Assembly: GCA_963789075.1 (NCBI GenBank)
Contig: CAWBJQ010000002.1
Coordinates: 620,001 to 684,000 of the forward strand
Source of the DNA: DATATJ01 sp963789075
Lineage (GTDB): Bacteria; Acidobacteriota; Vicinamibacteria; Vicinamibacterales; CAVVIG01
Direction of reading: 5' to 3'
Length of the DNA stretch: 64,000 nucleotides
Below are positions 20,117 through 28,793 of this stretch, in pieces. Positions within the stretch are counted from its first letter, which is position 1; the number at the start of each line of letters is the position of its first letter. Made by a program: the position numbers and the translations under genes. The notes below the pieces were generated by a model. The model did not search any database. It was not told the DNA's origin and saw nothing but the letters and a program-made list of their open reading frames with translations.

Positions 20117-21134
20117 ATGCGTAAACCTGTTGTTCTGATCACCGGCGCCGGCGGCGAAATCGGCCACGGCCTCGTCAACCGGCTCTCCGCGGCCTCCTCT
20201 TCGATCATCACGCTCGACGTCAGCCCGCTCGACGCAGCGCTCACGCCCCTCGTGACGCGCGAGTTCACCGGCTCGATCACCGACGTGGGCCTGCTCGATC
20301 GCGTGCTCGCGGAATTCGAGGTCGATCACATCTATCATCTCGCCGCGCTGCTCTCGACGCGGTCTGAGTTCACGCCGATGACGGCGCACCACGTCAACGT
20401 CGAAGGCACGCTCAACCTGCTGGAGTTCGCGCAGAAGCAGGGCGAGTCGCACGGGCGTACCGGTCGTGTTCGTGTATCCCTCGTCTATCGCCGCGTACGG
20501 TCTGCGCGACCTGTCGACGAAAACGCGCGCCGGCCGCGTCAAGGAGGACGAGCACACGCACCCGACAACCATGTACGGGTGCAACAAGCTGTATTGCGAG
20601 CAGCTGGGACGCTATTACGCCAGGCACTACAAGCAGCTTTCGGCCGACGCCGCGACGCGCCGCGTGGATTTCCGATGCGTCCGATTCCCCGGTCTAATTT
20701 CGGCCGCGACCATGCCCTCCGGCGGCACGTCGGACTACGCACCCGAGATGATCCATGCGGCCGCCAAGGGCGAGCCGTACGCTTGCTTCGTCCGCGGCGA
20801 TACGACGATTCCGTTCATGGCGATGCCTGACGGTGTCGAGGCGCTCCTGACGCTGGCGTCCGCCGAGCGCGCCTGTCTCACGCGTACGGAGTACAACCTG
20901 GGCGCGTTCAATCCGTCGGCGGATCGGATCCGCGACGTGGTGCTGGCGGCTTTCCCGGCGGCGTCGATCACGTACGAGGTGGACCAGAAGCGGCAGGGGA
21001 TCGTCGATTCGTGGCCCGCCGACGTGGACGATTCCGCCGCGCGCGCCGACTGGGGGTTCGCGCCGAAGTACGACTTCGACCGCGCCTTCGGCGAGTACCT
21101 GATCCCGACGATCAAGCAGCGATACCGTCCATAG
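20117..21134 (+). CDS. NAD-dependent epimerase/dehydratase, L-threonine 3-dehydrogenase-like (SDR type), one frame change
   Basis: The Rossmann motif GAGGEIGHGL is at about residues 11-20, DHIYHLAALLSTR follows at about 70, and the catalytic YxxxK is YGCNKLYCE. VDFRCVRFPGLISA and the C-terminal RQGIVDSWPADVDDSAARAD are hallmarks of the SDR-type threonine dehydrogenase branch. The frame changes near 20460 (one extra C) and is continuous otherwise. Such enzymes oxidise L-threonine to 2-amino-3-ketobutyrate. The gene lies before thrB and thrC, giving a threonine-related cluster, though a 376-base gap separates them. A different sugar-epimerase role is less likely. Confidence 0.7.
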
Positions 21135-21510
21135 GGGCAAAAGAGAATTTTCCACAGAGGCACCGCGAGGCACTGAGGAGATCGTGTCTCATCGATGTCC
21201 ATGTGATAGCAACGGGAGTGCAAAACCGATTGGGTCATGCTTGTGTGCCGATTCGATTCGACGCCCGGCCTGCCGGGCAGGCCGGCTTGCGCGACCGGAT
21301 CGGACGGATTTCACGAGGCGTTCCATTGACACCTGGCTCGTAAATCCGCTCGATGCCGGCCGCGCGCGTCGCCACGCGACGCCGTCGAATCTTCGAGATT
21401 CGCCAGCTCTGTGGCTCCGTGGCTCTGTGGCAATGAATCCGTCCTTCGTGACCTCGATGTCCTCCGTGGCTTCGTGATGAAGCCATCCGCCGAGTAAGAT
21501 CATTCTTCGC
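21135..21510. repeat. 376-base non-coding gap made of inverted repeat words
   Basis: Left words (CCACAGAGGCACCGCGAGGC, 21149-21168) pair with right words near 21410-21434 (CTGTGGCTCCGTGGCTCTGT). Inside is CGGCCTGCCGGGCAGGCCGG (21269-21288), a strong hairpin. Family B words (CCTTCGTGACCTCGATGTCC) follow at 21444-21475. No open frame here resembles a protein. The promoter of thrB should lie close to 21480-21510, but I cannot place it. Confidence 0.55.
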
Positions 21511-22461
21511 ATGAAATCTGTGACGGCCTTCGCGCCGGCAACTGTCTCCAACGTCGGATGCGGCTTCGACGTGCTCGGATTTGCACTCGACGCTCCGGGT
21601 GACGAGGTGATCGCACGGATCGTCCCGGGCCCGCGTGGCGGCGTGTCGATCGACGACATTCTCGGCGACGAAGGACGTCTGCCGCGCGAGGCGTCGCGCA
21701 ACACCGCAGGCGTCGCCGCGCGCGCCTTGCTGACGGCGCTCGGCGAGTCGCGCAGTATCGCCTTGACGATTCGTAAGGGCCTTCCGCTCGCGAGCGGCCT
21801 CGGCGGAAGCGCCGCGAGCGCCGCCGCCGCCGTGGTCGCCGTCAACGCCGTGCTCGGCGCGAACGCGCCGCGCGACGTGCTGATCGCGTGTGCGCTCGAG
21901 GGCGAGCGCCTTGGAGCCGGCTCAGCCCATCCCGATAATGTCGCGCCCTGCATTTGCGGCGGCTTCGTGCTGGTGCGGCATCCGCGGCCGCTCGACATCG
22001 TGCTCTTGCCGGTTCCGGTCGGGCTGACGGCCGCCGTCGTCCACCCCGAATTGGAGATCGAAACGGCGCGGGCCCGAGCGATGCTGGGCGATACCGTGCC
22101 GCTGGCCGACGCGATCCGCCAGTGGGCCAACGTGGGCGCGCTCGTCGACGGCCTGCATCGATCGGATTTCGCGCTCATCGGCCGGGCGCTGGAAGACGCG
22201 ATCGCCGAGCCGCGCCGCGCGTCGCTCATCCCCGGCCTGGCCGAGATCAAGCGCGCCGCAGTCGACGCCGGTGCGCTCGGCTCCGGCCTCTCCGGATCCG
22301 GTCCGTCACTGTTCGCGCTGTGCCGCGATCGCGCGACGGCGGATCGCGTCGCGGCCGCCATGACCGCTGCCGTCCGTGTTCACATCGGCGGCGGCGTCCA
22401 GTCGTTCGTGTCGCCCATCGCTCTCGGCGGTGCGCGGGTCGTCTCCACATGCGATTCGTAA
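21511..22461 (+). CDS. thrB: Homoserine kinase
   Basis: A 316-residue GHMP kinase that phosphorylates L-homoserine to O-phosphohomoserine, the substrate of threonine synthase. The N-terminal APATVSNVGCGFDVLGFAL motif, the ATP-binding loop PLASGLGGSAASAAAAVVA (about residues 93-112) and the C-terminal GSGLSGSGPSLFAL are typical of ThrB. thrC begins within its last codons (overlap of 13 bases), so the two enzymes are translated together. The gene is intact and of usual length. Confidence 0.95.
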   Translation: MKSVTAFAPATVSNVGCGFDVLGFALDAPGDEVIARIVPGPRGGVSIDDILGDEGRLPREASRNTAGVAARALLTALGESRSIALTIRKGLPLASGLGGSAASAAAAVVAVNAVLGANAPRDVLIACALEGERLGAGSAHPDNVAPCICGGFVLVRHPRPLDIVLLPVPVGLTAAVVHPELEIETARARAMLGDTVPLADAIRQWANVGALVDGLHRSDFALIGRALEDAIAEPRRASLIPGLAEIKRAAVDAGALGSGLSGSGPSLFALCRDRATADRVAAAMTAAVRVHIGGGVQSFVSPIALGGARVVSTCDS

Positions 22462-23766
22462 GCACCAGCGGGGAGGGCGTCTCCGCAACGCTCACGTCGG
22501 CGCTGTTCGACGGTCTCGCGCCAGACGGCCGGTTGTACGTGCCCGAGTCAATCGATCGATGGCAGCCCGCCGAGATCGCATCGCTGCCGTCGATGACACT
22601 GGCCGAGATCGGCGTGCGCGTGCTCCAGCCCTTCACGGCCGGCGAGCTCGAACACGCGACGCTCACGGGCATCGTGCGCGGCGCGCTCGATTTTCCGATG
22701 CCGCTCGTCGAGATCGAGCCTGGCGTCCTGGCGCTCGAGCTGTTTCACGGGCCGACGCTGGCGTTCAAGGACGTCGGCGCGCGCGTGATGGCGCGGATGA
22801 TCGCAGCGCTGCACGATGGCGGCGATCCCATCACGATTCTCGTGGCGACCTCCGGCGACACCGGCGGCGCGGTGGGCCATGCCTTCCACGGCGTGCCACA
22901 CACGCGCGTCGCGATCCTCTATCCCGCACGGCCGCATCAGCCCCACGCAGGAAGCGCAGTTGACGATGTTCAATGGCGAGCGCGGCGGGAATGTGCGCGG
23001 GTATGCCGTCGACGGCAGCTTCGACGACTGTCAGCATCTGGTGAAGTCCGCGTTCGCCGACGCCACGCTCCGCGCGCGCGTGCGGCTGTCATCGGCCAAC
23101 TCGATCAACATCGGGCGGCTGCTGCCGCAGATGATCTACTACTTTCACGCGATGGCGCGGCTGATCGAGGCGCGGCTGCCAAACGTCACGTTCTCGACGC
23201 CGAGCGGCAACTTCGGCAATCTCACCGCCGGCCTGATCGCGAAACGATCGGGACTGCCGATCAGGTCGTTTGTCGCCGCGACCAACGTGAACGACGTGGT
23301 GCCAGCCTATCTGCGAACCGGCCGGTTCGAGCCGCGGGCGTCGGTGGCGACGATGGCCAACGCCATGGATTGCGGCAACCCGAGCAATTTCGATCGGATG
23401 CTGTGGTTGTACGGCGGCAGCGTGGACGCGATGCGCCGAGACGTGTCCGGCAGCCGACACGACGACGACGAGGTGCGAGCGACGATTCGGCGGGTGTACG
23501 ACGAGCGCGGCTACCTGCTCGATCCGCACAGTGCGATCGCGTATCTCGGCATCGCAGGCCCGCAAGGGCGAGATCAGGAAACCGAGGCGCGCGTGTTTCT
23601 CGCCACCGCCCATCCCGCAAAGTTCGCTGAGGTGGTCGAACCGATCATCGGGCGCGCCATTGAAAAGCCAGCCGCGCTGACCGCCGCGCTGGCCGCCGCT
23701 CGTCCTATCGCGCCGCTCGCCGCGACACTCGACGCCCTGCGCACCCTGCTGCTCGCTGACGACTGA
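22449..23766 (+). CDS. thrC: Threonine synthase, one frame change
   Basis: PLP enzyme converting O-phosphohomoserine to threonine. The start RFVSTSGEGVSATLTSALFD is typical. The PLP lysine lies in LFHGPTLAFKDVGARVM, the phosphate-binding region in VATSGDTGGAVGHAF, and SANSINIGRLLPQMIYYFHA plus STPSGNFGNLTAG are conserved family segments. The frame changes near 22930 (one extra base in TATCCCGCACGGC) and then gives GRISPTQEAQLTMF onward to 23766. Together with thrB it forms the end of the aspartate-derived threonine pathway; the hom gene is not in the window. Confidence 0.92.
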
Positions 23767-23768
23767 TC

Positions 23769-24023
23769 GTGTGCTTCCACTATCGCGCCGACGTGTTGGA
23801 CGCGCTGCTCGCTCACGGTGTTCAGCCGAGGGAGACGACCCGTCCGGAGCTCGTGCATGAATTCGTGAGCGATCTCTATCGCTACGAGATTCGCCGGCTG
23901 CGCGCTCGACTTCTCGCGAAGGAGTTTCCGAAGAAGGAATACGCCGGCCGCGTGATTCAGCTGCGGCTGCGGTACCGCATCATCTCGATGCGCGCCGAGG
24001 ATTGGCTGATACGGCAGGACTGA
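23769..24023 (+). CDS. Small conserved-looking protein, 84 residues
   Basis: Starting with GTG two bases after thrC, this protein reads CFHYRADVLDALLAHGVQPR and then a basic helical part (YEIRRLRARLLAKEFPKKEY). Its C-terminus (RYRIISMRAEDWLIRQD) runs into a GCAGGACT palindrome at 24014, so the last residues are repeat-derived. There is no signal peptide. Close linkage to thrC suggests co-transcription. I do not recognise a characterised family. Confidence 0.6.
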   Translation: MCFHYRADVLDALLAHGVQPRETTRPELVHEFVSDLYRYEIRRLRARLLAKEFPKKEYAGRVIQLRLRYRIISMRAEDWLIRQD

Positions 24024-24062
24024 AGTCCTGCGGCCACGGCAGAACTAAAGTCCGCAGTACGT
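24012..24062. repeat. GCAGGACTGAAGTCCTGC hairpin and related word
   Basis: A perfect palindromic hairpin (GCAGGACT-GA-AGTCCTGC) overlaps the end of the 84-residue gene, followed by a degenerate copy (GCAGAACTAAAGTCCGCAG). The element is related to the one inside the hydrolase gene at 16331-16482. Confidence 0.7.
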
Positions 24063-24079
24063 CCTGTGCAAGCCTTAAC

Positions 24080-24183
24080 TTTGTGTCCTTTGTGTCCTTT
24101 GCGGAAGCGACGACGGGCAACGCTGAAACCGCCGAGCACGCAGAGTAGATTGTCTCCGCGAGATTCCGTGTGTTCTGCGTTGT
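24080..24183. repeat. Family B word followed by an ACGCAGA/TCTGCGT palindrome (family A)
   Basis: TTTGTGTCCTTTGTGTCCTT at 24081-24100 is a family B half-element. At 24119-24183 the left arm CAACGCTGAAACCGCCGAGC and the right arm ending TTCCGTGTGTTCTGCGTTG form an imperfect palindrome about 65 bases long. Similar palindromes lie at 25871, 26331 and 47394. Confidence 0.75.
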
Positions 24184-24191
24184 TCGTTGTT

Positions 24192-24704
24192 TTACACCCC
24201 GAAGGCCTCACGAATCGCACGGAGGACGCGTTCTGGCGCCGAGGCCGCGTCCATCACGAGCGCCTCGTCCTCGTCCGGTTCCTCGAGCGTCGCGATCTGC
24301 GACTGAAGCAGCGCCGGACTGAAGAAATGCGGCGCGCGTTGGGCGAGCCGGCGCTGGAGCAGAGCCGGCGCAGCGCGCAGATAGACGAAGCGCACGGTGC
24401 GACGATCGCCACGCAGCCGCTCGCGATAACGCGCCGTCAACGCCGAGCAGGCGACGACCGTGTGCTCGTGCCGATCGATCGCGCGGGCGATCATGGCGTG
24501 CAGCGCGGCAAGCCACGGCTCGCGGTCGGCATCGTTCAGGGGAACGCCAGCGCGCATCTTCGCCACGTTCCGCGCCGGATGCGCCTCGTCGCCCTCCACG
24601 TAGCGCCACCCCAACTCGACGGCCAGCGCATGCCCGACCGTCGTCTTGCCGGCTCCCGACGCGCCCATGATCACGATGACCATGCGCACGATCTTATGCG
24701 ACAC
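24192..24704 (-). CDS. gntK: Gluconokinase (carbohydrate kinase of the GntK/shikimate-kinase-like fold)
   Basis: A P-loop kinase that phosphorylates D-gluconate to 6-phosphogluconate. Walker A is MGASGAGKTTVG, followed by GWRYVEGDEAHPARNVAKM (substrate region) and ACSALTARYRERLRGD, all diagnostic of gluconokinase. The conserved core begins at MVIVIMGA, so the start may be 24683 rather than 24704. At about 163 residues from that start it is the usual length. No other gluconate genes are nearby. It is convergent with the small gene upstream and divergent from the quinone oxidoreductase. Confidence 0.88.
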   Translation of the reverse strand: MSHKIVRMVIVIMGASGAGKTTVGHALAVELGWRYVEGDEAHPARNVAKMRAGVPLNDADREPWLAALHAMIARAIDRHEHTVVACSALTARYRERLRGDRRTVRFVYLRAAPALLQRRLAQRAPHFFSPALLQSQIATLEEPDEDEALVMDAASAPERVLRAIREAFGV

Positions 24705-24742
24705 TCATCGAGGTGCGGCGATGATCCGTCACGAACACTCAA

Positions 24743-24777
24743 CCCTGATCCCTGATCCCTGATCCCTGATTCCTGAT
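24743..24777. repeat. Tandem CCCTGAT repeat, five copies
   Basis: Four CCCTGAT units and one TCCTGAT unit directly precede the quinone oxidoreductase start at 24787. The 7-base period differs from the 8-base arrays elsewhere. Confidence 0.9.
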
Positions 24778-24786
24778 CTCCCGAAC

Positions 24787-25764
24787 ATGCACGCGATTGA
24801 GATTCGACAGCCTGGTGGTCCCGATGTGCTCACTCCGGCCGAACGGCCAACGCCTGTGCCGGGTCCCGGCGAGGCACTGATCAAGGTGGCAGCGGCCGGC
24901 GTGAACCGGCCCGACATCGTCCAGCGGCAGGGGAAGTATCCACCGCCGCCTGGCGCGTCGGATATTCCCGGACTCGAGATCGCCGGGACGATCGCGCAGA
25001 TCAGCGACGACGTACGGGAGTGGCGCGTCGGCGATCGCGTGTGCGCGCTGGTCTCGGGCGGCGGGTACGCCGAGTATTGCGCGGTGCCCACACCGCAGTG
25101 TCTGCCCGTGCCCCGTGGCATGTCCGACGTGGACGCGGCCGCCATTCCCGAGACGTTCTTCACCGTCTGGACCAACGTGTTCGAGCGCGGCCGGCTGGCG
25201 GCGGGCGAGTCGTTCCTGGTGCAGGGCGGATCCGGCGGGATCGGCACAACCGCGATTCAGCTCGCTCATGCGCGCGGCGCACGCGTGTTCGCGACCGCCG
25301 GGTCCGCCGAGAAGTGCCGGGCATGCGAGCGGCTCGGAGCGGAGCGGGCGATCAACTACCGCGAGGAGGATTTCGTCGCGATTACGCGAGAGGCGACGCG
25401 CGGCCGCGGTGTCGATGTGATTCTCGACATGGTTGGCGGCGACTATTTCCCGCGGCACATCGAATCGCTCGCCATGGACGGACGCCTCGTCCAGATCGCC
25501 ACGCTCGGCGGACCGAAGGCGCAGATCTTTCTGCCGGCGGTCATGCAGCGGCGCCTGACGATCACCGGCTCGACACTCCGTGCGCGGTCGGTAGCCGAAA
25601 AGGGCGCCATCGCGGCGGCGGTGCTGAAGGAGGTGTGGCCGCTGGTGGAAGCGGGCCGCGTCCGCCCTATTGTGTTCAGAACGTTTCCCATGGACCAGGC
25701 AGCCGATGCGCACCGGCTGATGGAATCGAGCACACACATCGGCAAGATCGTCCTGACGATGTGA
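24787..25764 (+). CDS. NAD(P)H:quinone oxidoreductase, zinc-free MDR family (QorA/PIG3-like)
   Basis: A 325-residue medium-chain reductase. The N-terminal catalytic fold contains VNRPDIVQRQGKYPPPPGAS, the motif of PIG3-type quinone reductases. The Rossmann domain holds VQGGSGGIGTTAIQLAHARG (about residues 140-160). IDRILDMVGG-type sequence (VDVILDMVGGDYF) follows. No structural or catalytic zinc cysteines are present, as expected for this branch. It uses NADPH to reduce quinones in the cytoplasm. The start is immediately after the CCCTGAT repeat; the gene appears monocistronic, flanked by repeats on both sides. Confidence 0.88.
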   Translation: MHAIEIRQPGGPDVLTPAERPTPVPGPGEALIKVAAAGVNRPDIVQRQGKYPPPPGASDIPGLEIAGTIAQISDDVREWRVGDRVCALVSGGGYAEYCAVPTPQCLPVPRGMSDVDAAAIPETFFTVWTNVFERGRLAAGESFLVQGGSGGIGTTAIQLAHARGARVFATAGSAEKCRACERLGAERAINYREEDFVAITREATRGRGVDVILDMVGGDYFPRHIESLAMDGRLVQIATLGGPKAQIFLPAVMQRRLTITGSTLRARSVAEKGAIAAAVLKEVWPLVEAGRVRPIVFRTFPMDQAADAHRLMESSTHIGKIVLTM

Positions 25765-25776
25765 GAACGACGATTT

Positions 25777-25838
25777 CGACACAAAAGACACGAAGGACAC
25801 AAAGGAAAGTCGCATCGCCTTGGTGTCCTGGGTGTCAC
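25777..25838. repeat. Family B palindrome (ACACGAAGGACAC / CCTTGGTGTCCTGGGTGTC)
   Basis: Left arm GACACAAAAGACACGAAGG and on to ACACAAAGG; right arm CCTTGGTGTCCTGGGTGTC. The arms pair imperfectly with a loop of about 11 bases. It follows the quinone oxidoreductase stop. Confidence 0.75.
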
Positions 25839-25870
25839 GACCTTGCGCGCGCGCGGGGTCGGCCAGCTGA

Positions 25871-25935
25871 CCAACGCAGAAATCGCAGAATACGCAGTGA
25901 AGGCTTCTCTGCGATCTCAGCGGGTTCTGCGTTGA
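25871..25935. repeat. Family A palindrome (AACGCAGA ... TCTGCGTT)
   Basis: Left arm CCAACGCAGAAATCGCAGAA; right arm CTCTGCGATCTCAGCGGGTT and on to CTGCGTTGA. It ends 30 bases before the FKBP gene, so it lies in its leader or promoter region. Confidence 0.8.
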
Positions 25936-25964
25936 ATGTTGGCCCGTTATACAATCGGTTGCTT

Positions 25965-26321
25965 ATGGACAACATCACGAGCCTTCAGGTGGCGGACACG
26001 AAAGTCGGGACCGGCGCGGCCGCGGCATCCGGGAAGGAAGTCAGTGTGCACTACACCGGATGGCTCTACGACGCCAAGGCCGCCGATCATCATGGGAAGA
26101 AGTTCGACAGTTCGCGCGATCGGGGCGAGCCGTTCTCCTTCAAACTCGGTGCGCGACAAGTGATCAGCGGCTGGGACATGGGCGTCGCCGGCATGAAGGT
26201 CGGCGGTACGCGCACGCTCATCATTCCGTCCGACCTCGGCTACGGCAGCCGCGGCGCCGGCGGTGCGATTCCGCCCAATGCCACGCTCGTCTTCGACGTC
26301 GAGCTGCTCGGCGTCAAATGA
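25965..26321 (+). CDS. FKBP-type peptidyl-prolyl cis-trans isomerase
   Basis: A compact 118-residue single-domain FKBP without signal peptide, hence cytoplasmic. The typical order is present: VSVHYTGWLYD, KKFDSSRDRGEPFSFKLG, VISGWDMGVAGMKVGGTRTL, IPSDLGYGSRGAGGAIPPNA and LVFDVELLGV. The active-site Tyr, Phe, Asp and Trp residues of the FKBP pocket are all present in these segments. It catalyses proline isomerisation during folding. Palindromes of family A flank it on both sides. Confidence 0.95.
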   Translation: MDNITSLQVADTKVGTGAAAASGKEVSVHYTGWLYDAKAADHHGKKFDSSRDRGEPFSFKLGARQVISGWDMGVAGMKVGGTRTLIIPSDLGYGSRGAGGAIPPNATLVFDVELLGVK

Positions 26322-26330
26322 TACGGATGA

Positions 26331-26397
26331 TCAACGCAGAACGCGCCGAGCCCGCGGAGCAGGGCTCTTCTCTGCGCGTTCCGCGGTTTCGGCGTTG
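26331..26397. repeat. Family A palindrome before the aldo/keto reductase gene
   Basis: Left arm CAACGCAGAACGCGCCGAGC; right arm TCTCTGCGCGTTCCGCGGTT and on to CGGCGTTG. It lies 13 bases before the ATG at 26410. Confidence 0.8.
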
Positions 26398-26409
26398 GAT
26401 GTCGTGGAC

Positions 26410-27387
26410 ATGGAATACATTCGACTCGGTTCAACCGGCCTCAAAGTTTCCCGTATCTGCCTCGGCACGATGACCTACGGCACGCCCGAGTGGCGGCCAT
26501 GGGTGCTGGACGAGGCGGCGAGCCGGCCGTTTCTCACGCGCGCGCTCGAGCAGGGGATTAACTTCTTCGACACGGCCGACATGTACTCGCGCGGCAAGAG
26601 CGAGGAGGTCGTGGGCCGCGTGTTGAAGGAGTGCGCCTCGCGCGAGCAGGTCGTCATTGCGACGAAAGCCTTCTATCCGATGGGCGACAGTCCGAACGAT
26701 CGCGGGCTGTCGAGAAAACACCTGATGCACGCGATCGACGCGTCGCTCCGCCGGCTCGGCACCGACTATGTCGATCTGTATCAGATCCATCGCTTCGACC
26801 CTCAGACGCGTATCGAAGAGACGCTCGAGGCGCTCCACGACATCGTCAAGGCCGGTAAAGCGCGGTACATCGGCGCGTCGAGCATGGCGTCGTGGCAGTT
26901 CGCCAAGATGCTCGCGACATCGGACGCGCACGGCTGGACGCGATTCGTCACCATGCAGAATCATTACAACCTCGTCTATCGCGAAGAAGAGCGTGAGATG
27001 CTGCCGCTCTGCCGCGAGGAGGGGATCGGCGTCATCCCGTGGAGTCCGCTCGCACGCGGCTTTCTCGCGGGCAACCGCCACAAGGGGGATCGCGGCGAGA
27101 CGATTCGGGCGAAGAGCGACGAGTTCGCGCACAGGCTCTACTACGCGGATTCCGATTTCACGATCGCGGATCGCACCGCCGAGCTCGCCTCGCGGCGCGG
27201 CGTGAAGCCGACGCAGATTGCGCTCGCCTGGCTGCTCGCCCAACCGGGCGTGACGGCACCTATTGTCGGCGCGTCAAAGCTTCCGCACCTGGACGACGCG
27301 CTCGGTGCGCTCGACGTGCGCCTGGAGGCCGGCGAGATCGCGTTTCTCGAGGAGCTGTATCAGCCGCACCCGGTTCTCGGCCATTGA
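26410..27387 (+). CDS. Aldo/keto reductase, YajO/YghZ-like
   Basis: A 325-residue TIM-barrel NADPH-dependent reductase. The catalytic tetrad is in place: Asp and Tyr in FFDTADMYSRGKSEEVVG (about residues 53-70), Lys in VVIATKAFYP and His in VDLYQIHRFD. The NADPH site is in VIPWSPLARGFLAGN. The physiological substrate cannot be read from the sequence. The MFS transporter starts on the overlapping TTGA of its stop codon, so the two genes are probably translated as a pair. Confidence 0.9.
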   Translation: MEYIRLGSTGLKVSRICLGTMTYGTPEWRPWVLDEAASRPFLTRALEQGINFFDTADMYSRGKSEEVVGRVLKECASREQVVIATKAFYPMGDSPNDRGLSRKHLMHAIDASLRRLGTDYVDLYQIHRFDPQTRIEETLEALHDIVKAGKARYIGASSMASWQFAKMLATSDAHGWTRFVTMQNHYNLVYREEEREMLPLCREEGIGVIPWSPLARGFLAGNRHKGDRGETIRAKSDEFAHRLYYADSDFTIADRTAELASRRGVKPTQIALAWLLAQPGVTAPIVGASKLPHLDDALGALDVRLEAGEIAFLEELYQPHPVLGH

Positions 27388-28652
27388 ACCTCCCTCGGTC
27401 TGTTGTCGCCCTCCAGCATCGCAACTTCCGTCTGATCTGGTTCGGCCTCTTCGTGTCCTTCACGGGATCGATGATGCAGAATGCCGCGCTGCTCTGGCAC
27501 GTGTCGCTGCTCGTGTCTCCCGAGAGAAAGGGGCTCGCGCTCGGGCTGGTCGGCCTTGTCCGGGTGCTGCCGATCATCGTCTTCTCGCTGATCAGCGGGG
27601 TCGTCGCCGACGCGTGGAACCGGCGCACCCTGATGCTGTTCACCCAAATCTCGGCGACCCTCGTGGCGGCCGGTCTTGCGATGCTCACGTTCCGCGGCGT
27701 CGTTGTCGTCTGGCCGATCTACGTACTCGCCGCGCTCGGCGCCGCCGTCGGTGCGTTCGATCTGCCGGCGCGCCAGGCGCTCTACCCGATGCTCGTGCCT
27801 CGTGAGCATCTCGCGAACGCGATCACGCTGAACACGATCATGTTTCAAACCGCGTCGGTGGTCGGCCCGTCGCTGGGCGGCATCGTGATCGCCGCGTCCG
27901 GCGTCGGCTGGGTCTACGCGATCAACGCCGTCTCGTTCTTCTTCGTGATCGTGTCGCTCCTCATGATGCGCGATGTGCCGGCGCGCCAACCGTCCGAAGA
28001 AGGATCTCGCGACGACGTCTCGCTGCACGCGGCGCTCGAAGGCCTTCGATTCGTATTCCGCTCGCCGCTGATTCGTTCGACGATGCTCCTGGATTTTTTT
28101 GCGACCTTCTTCTCGTCGGCGACAGCACTGCTGCCGATCTTCGCGCAGGACATCCTGCAGATCGGGGCCGCCGGTTACGGCTGGCTGTACGCGGCGCCGG
28201 CGGTGGGCGCGCTGCTCGCCAGCGCCACGATGGTGCCGATGTCGGCGCGGATCGAGCGGCGAGGGCTCACGCTGCTGTGGGCGGTCACCGGCTACGGCGT
28301 GGCGACGGTGGTGTTCGGTCTGTCGCGCTCGTTCTGGCTCACGTTCGCCTGCCTCGCGCTGGTCGGCGCGACCGACATCGTCAGCACGATCATCCGCAAC
28401 ATCGTCCGCCAGCTGGAGACGCCGGATCGGTTGCGCGGCCGCATGACCGGTGTGAACATGGTCTTCTTCATGGGTGGACCGCAGCTCGGCGAGTTCGAAG
28501 CGGGGACGGTGGCCAGCTGGCTCGGCGCGACTTTCTCCGTCGTCAGCGGCGGGATCGGCTGCCTGCTCGCCACCGGGTGGGTGGCAGCGACGACGCCGAC
28601 GCTGCGGAATTACCGGCGCGACGAAGCCGAGACGACGTCGGTGGTGCCGTGA
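27384..28652 (+). CDS. MFS transporter, MFS_3 (EntS-like) family
   Basis: About 422 residues with 12 predicted helices. VVADAWNRRTLML is the loop 2-3 motif of the major facilitator superfamily, and the sequence VGAFDLPARQALYPMLVPRE is typical of the EntS-like branch of exporters. The likely start is TTG at 27384, overlapping the preceding stop; an internal start is possible. It probably exports a small molecule by proton antiport. Its coupling with an aldo/keto reductase suggests detoxification, which is inference. Confidence 0.82.
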   Translation: MNLPRSVVALQHRNFRLIWFGLFVSFTGSMMQNAALLWHVSLLVSPERKGLALGLVGLVRVLPIIVFSLISGVVADAWNRRTLMLFTQISATLVAAGLAMLTFRGVVVVWPIYVLAALGAAVGAFDLPARQALYPMLVPREHLANAITLNTIMFQTASVVGPSLGGIVIAASGVGWVYAINAVSFFFVIVSLLMMRDVPARQPSEEGSRDDVSLHAALEGLRFVFRSPLIRSTMLLDFFATFFSSATALLPIFAQDILQIGAAGYGWLYAAPAVGALLASATMVPMSARIERRGLTLLWAVTGYGVATVVFGLSRSFWLTFACLALVGATDIVSTIIRNIVRQLETPDRLRGRMTGVNMVFFMGGPQLGEFEAGTVASWLGATFSVVSGGIGCLLATGWVAATTPTLRNYRRDEAETTSVVP

Positions 28653-28683
28653 AATGAATCAACTGATCGAGATCGCGCCTTTT

Positions 28684-28746
28684 CACCACGGAGGACACGG
28701 AGGGAAAACGCATTTTGTACGACCCGCCTTGGCGTCTTGCGTGGCT
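28684..28746. repeat. Family B palindrome
   Basis: Left arm CACCACGGAGGACACGGAGG; right arm CGCCTTGGCGTCTTGCGTGG. It separates the MFS gene from the phosphoesterase gene. Confidence 0.7.
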
Positions 28747-28793
28747 CCCGCGGTGGGGAGTATTGAATATGCGCTGCAAAGGGAATTGACTTC

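Noticed and set aside
21135..21510. T-box or threonine attenuator before thrB
   Set aside because: No T-box motif, specifier stem or Thr/Ile-rich leader peptide could be recognised.
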